Source: Telmatospirillum siberiense
Lineage (GTDB): Bacteria; Pseudomonadota; Alphaproteobacteria; Rhodospirillales; Magnetospirillaceae
Direction of reading: 5' to 3'
Length of the DNA stretch: 64,000 nt
Assembly: GCF_002845745.1 (NCBI RefSeq)
Contig: NZ_PIUM01000010.1
Span: 83,250 to 147,249, forward strand
Shown: positions 61,933-64,000 of the stretch, in pieces
Layout: each line of letters opens with the position of its first letter
Numbering within the stretch: the first letter of the stretch is position 1
The notes under the pieces: generated by a model
Seen by the model: the letters and a program-made list of their open reading frames with translations, nothing else
The model's database searches: none
What the model was told of the DNA's origin: nothing
Translations under genes and position numbers: made by a program

Positions 61933-62888
61933 TAGATCGTAATATCGACGTGGATCTTTTGGACCGGGAAGCCCACTGCTGGATTACCCGGCTGACGTCT
62001 GGCGAGGCGACGCTCGCAGATGCCGAGGCGCTCAAATTGTGGTGCGCTCAAAGTTTGCGCCACGAGGCGGCCTTTGCCGCGGCGACCCGACTATGGCAGG
62101 ACTTTGGTCCGGTTCTTGAGCAAAGCGATGTCCCGGTTTGGTCGACGCCGCGCCCGCGGATGTCGCGGCGAGCGCTGCTGGGCGGGGCGGGAGCCCTCGC
62201 CGCCGCAGCGGGATTTGCGCTGGTTTCCCCGCCATTGGGACTCTGGCCGTCGCTGGGTGAGATGAGAGCCGATTACCGCACCGCGACCGGCGAGCAACGG
62301 CACCTGACTCTGGCCGGTGATATCTCGGTTCGCATGAATACACAGACCAGCATCACCGTTCCCGCCGCGGCCGGAGACACTGATCGCGTCTCGGTGATTG
62401 GCGGCGAGGTTTCGTTCGCCATGTCGCCCACCTCGGTCCGGCCGTTGATGGTGCAGGCGGGTAAGGGGCGCACGATTGCCACTCAGGCGCGGTTCGAGGT
62501 GCGTAATGCCGGGGTGACCGTCTGCGTGACGTGCCTTGATGGTGAAATCCGGGTCGAACAGGGGGGGCAGACAAAGAAAATCGGCCCTGGCCGGCAACTG
62601 CGCTATGACGATCGCGGTCTTGGGGAGATCATCGCGGTTGATCCGGTCGAGGCGATATCCTGGCAGGAAGGCGTGCTGCTCTTCCGCTTGACGCCTCTTT
62701 CGGACGTGGTCGAGGAAATCAACCGCTACCGGCCGGGCAAAGTGATCCTGATCAATCGGGCGCTGGCGTCAAAGCCCGTCAACGGCCGCTTTCGCATCCA
62801 GCGAATCGACGATGTTCTCCTATGGATCGAGCAGGCTTTCAATGCCTCATCCCGATCCTTGCCCGGCGGAATTCTTCTGCTCGGCTGA
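61929..62888 (+). CDS. FecR-like anti-sigma/signal-transducing membrane protein
   Basis: A 319-residue single-pass inner-membrane protein. The cytoplasmic DUF4880 domain (residues about 8-55, ITRLTSGEATLADAEALKLW) would bind the sigma factor; a helix at about 80-104 (RRALLGGAGALAAAAGF) spans the membrane; the periplasmic FecR domain (VSVIGGEVSFAM) and an STN-like C-terminal segment (VVEEINRYRPGKVILIN) receive the signal. Confidence 0.93.
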   Translation: MIDRNIDVDLLDREAHCWITRLTSGEATLADAEALKLWCAQSLRHEAAFAAATRLWQDFGPVLEQSDVPVWSTPRPRMSRRALLGGAGALAAAAGFALVSPPLGLWPSLGEMRADYRTATGEQRHLTLAGDISVRMNTQTSITVPAAAGDTDRVSVIGGEVSFAMSPTSVRPLMVQAGKGRTIATQARFEVRNAGVTVCVTCLDGEIRVEQGGQTKKIGPGRQLRYDDRGLGEIIAVDPVEAISWQEGVLLFRLTPLSDVVEEINRYRPGKVILINRALASKPVNGRFRIQRIDDVLLWIEQAFNASSRSLPGGILLLG

Positions 62889-63493
62889 CGGATCCTCGTC
62901 CTTGGCCGTGACACGAAAGTGTCACGGCAAATCTTGTACAGATTCGATTCCGGGATGTCGTCTCAGCTATGAGGCGTCGGTCGGGCTCCTTTGCCGGATG
63001 CGACCGATGCGCGAGACGACTATCGGGGAAGCGCCATGTTCATTCGCCGGACCTGTCAGGCTATCCGAGGAGGTGAAAAGACCTCTGTCGGCGGGGAGCG
63101 TTTCTTGTCTGCGCTGACGGGAGGGCATCGATAAAATCCCGCGACGGCTAAAACAATACATCTCATTATTTTGATATAGATGATGCTTATTGCGAATAAG
63201 CGTGTCCGGTTGCGGAGAATGTTCGCAATCGTTATTTACGATTCTTTAATCAAATAAACAATTTTCTCAAAAATTGTCACAAAAGAGTCCCGTTAATTGA
63301 TGATATCAACAGTGTATATCGTTCATATGACTTCAGTGAATTAGTCTTACGAAAGTTATTATTCCTGCTCATCCACATCCTTGTCGCCGGTCAGTCCGGC
63401 TCAAGGGTGGTGTGGCGCGGTGATGTGAAAACGGGGGGTGGGTGACGTGTCATTCGCAAGCCAAGGGGTCGGTTCGTCCGGCGGGAAGAACCG
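62889..63493. promoter_or_regulatory. AT-rich palindrome-dense region before the secretion gene
   Basis: In this 605-base gap the part from 63120 to 63370 is strongly AT-rich. Perfect inverted repeats include GCTTATT/AATAAGC (63185-63201), TTGCG/CGCAA (63210-63228), ACAATTTT/AAAATTGT (63258-63277) and TTGAT/ATCAA (63297-63309). These are candidate binding sites for regulators of the secretion gene at 63494. Bases 62889-63120 hold no identifiable gene. Confidence 0.5.
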
Positions 63494-64000
63494 ATGAGCC
63501 GGTGTATTGATCGCAGAGTGGGCGGCGTCCTGGCTCTGGCAACCCTGACAGTGATGATTTCCTCGGCCCGGGCCGAAGATGGAGCGCCCTCGGCACAGCC
63601 ATCGCCTCGTCTGGTTGACATCTACGAGTATCGCGTTGAGGGGGCACGGACGCTTCCCGTTGAGGAGGTCGAGGCGGCGGTTTATCCGTTTTTGGGCCCC
63701 GGCAAGACGTCGGAGGATGTGGAGCAGGCGCGGGCCGCTTTGGAGAGGACTTACGCGGCGAAGGGCTTCCAGACGGTGGCGGTTTCGATCCCGGCCCGGC
63801 AGGTGAAGGACGGGGTGGTCACCCTGGCGGTGACCGAGGGCACGGTGGGGCGTTTGCGGGTCCGGGGCTCGCACTATTACGACATCGACGCGGTGAAGGC
63901 GGACGCGCCGTCGCTGACGGAGGGGACGGTTCCGGATTTCAACGCGGTGTCGCGGGACATCGTGGCGTTGAACCAGCTTCCCGACCGCAAGGTGACGCCC
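63494..64000 (+). CDS. ShlB/FhaC/HecB-type two-partner-secretion transporter (TpsB), N-terminal part
   Basis: The frame starts at ATG 63494 with GGGAAG upstream and is open to the window end (169 residues). Signal peptide at 1-27 (ending SSARA), then YRVEGARTLPVEEVEAAVYPFLGPG, a POTRA-type ShlB N-terminal domain, ERTYAAKGFQTVAVSIP, and VTEGTVGRLRVRGSHYYD leading into the second POTRA. The full protein is about 550 residues with a 16-strand barrel. It would export a large TpsA protein, expected just outside the window. Confidence 0.9.
   Translation, partial: MSRCIDRRVGGVLALATLTVMISSARAEDGAPSAQPSPRLVDIYEYRVEGARTLPVEEVEAAVYPFLGPGKTSEDVEQARAALERTYAAKGFQTVAVSIPARQVKDGVVTLAVTEGTVGRLRVRGSHYYDIDAVKADAPSLTEGTVPDFNAVSRDIVALNQLPDRKVTP

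Overview
The window is high-GC DNA with short intergenic gaps and many ATGA or TGATG stop/start overlaps. Gene content and order (thyA-folA, mrp, hflK-hflC-DUF2065-degP, serB, miaA, ilvB-ilvH-ilvC, leuA, mreB-mreC-mreD-mrdA-rodA) suggest an alphaproteobacterium, most likely of the order Rhodospirillales. That placement is inference from family knowledge; there is no rRNA to check it. I see no phage genes, transposases or CRISPR arrays. Several non-coding hairpin or inverted-repeat elements are dispersed between genes.

Region 1 (1-6.1 kb) holds the N-terminal third of a TonB-dependent receptor (cut by the window edge), two OmpR-type winged-helix regulators with degenerate receiver domains separated by a 449-bp inverted-repeat element, and a FixJ-like response regulator with a MASE1/PAS histidine kinase.

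Region 2 (6.6-22.4 kb) is an aryl-polyene-like (APE/xanthomonadin/flexirubin-type) type II polyketide locus in two blocks. Block one encodes a chain-length-factor-like ketosynthase domain, a PlsC acyltransferase, two acyl carrier proteins, a membrane protein, an AMP-dependent ligase, a hotdog dehydratase, a family 2 glycosyltransferase, a thioesterase, a LolA-like carrier, and an MMPL exporter fused to an LpxL-like acyltransferase. After three cell-envelope genes (a divergent serine hydrolase and two lipoproteins), block two encodes ketosynthase, dehydratase, ketoreductase and a second ketosynthase, and runs with a 10-base gap into thyA-folA. Expected product: a polyene acyl chain built on ACPs, esterified to a lipid and exported to the outer membrane. 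No gene for making an aryl starter unit is visible.

Region 3 (23.9-32.3 kb) is a catabolic island: a LysR regulator divergent from a CitMHS transporter, a split AtuA-family pair, the two subunits of a 3-oxoacid CoA-transferase, a thiolase and a Cache-domain chemoreceptor. Together they suggest uptake, activation, thiolysis and chemotaxis for one small organic acid.

Region 4 (32.7-60.4 kb) is mostly core: Mrp, HflK/HflC/DegP quality control, serine, branched-chain amino acid and leucine synthesis, MiaA, the rod-shape system and tRNA-Lys. It is interrupted by a 1438-residue repeat-rich autotransporter (between degP and serB) and a catalase-peroxidase (between ilvC and leuA).

Region 5 (60.6-64 kb) starts after tRNA-Lys. 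A translationally coupled STN-TonB_C protein, FecI-like sigma factor and FecR-like anti-sigma factor are followed, across a palindrome-rich AT-rich gap, by the start of an ShlB/FhaC-type two-partner-secretion transporter. This looks like cell-surface signalling wired to a secretion system rather than to iron uptake, and with the unusual APE locus it is the most notable part of the window.
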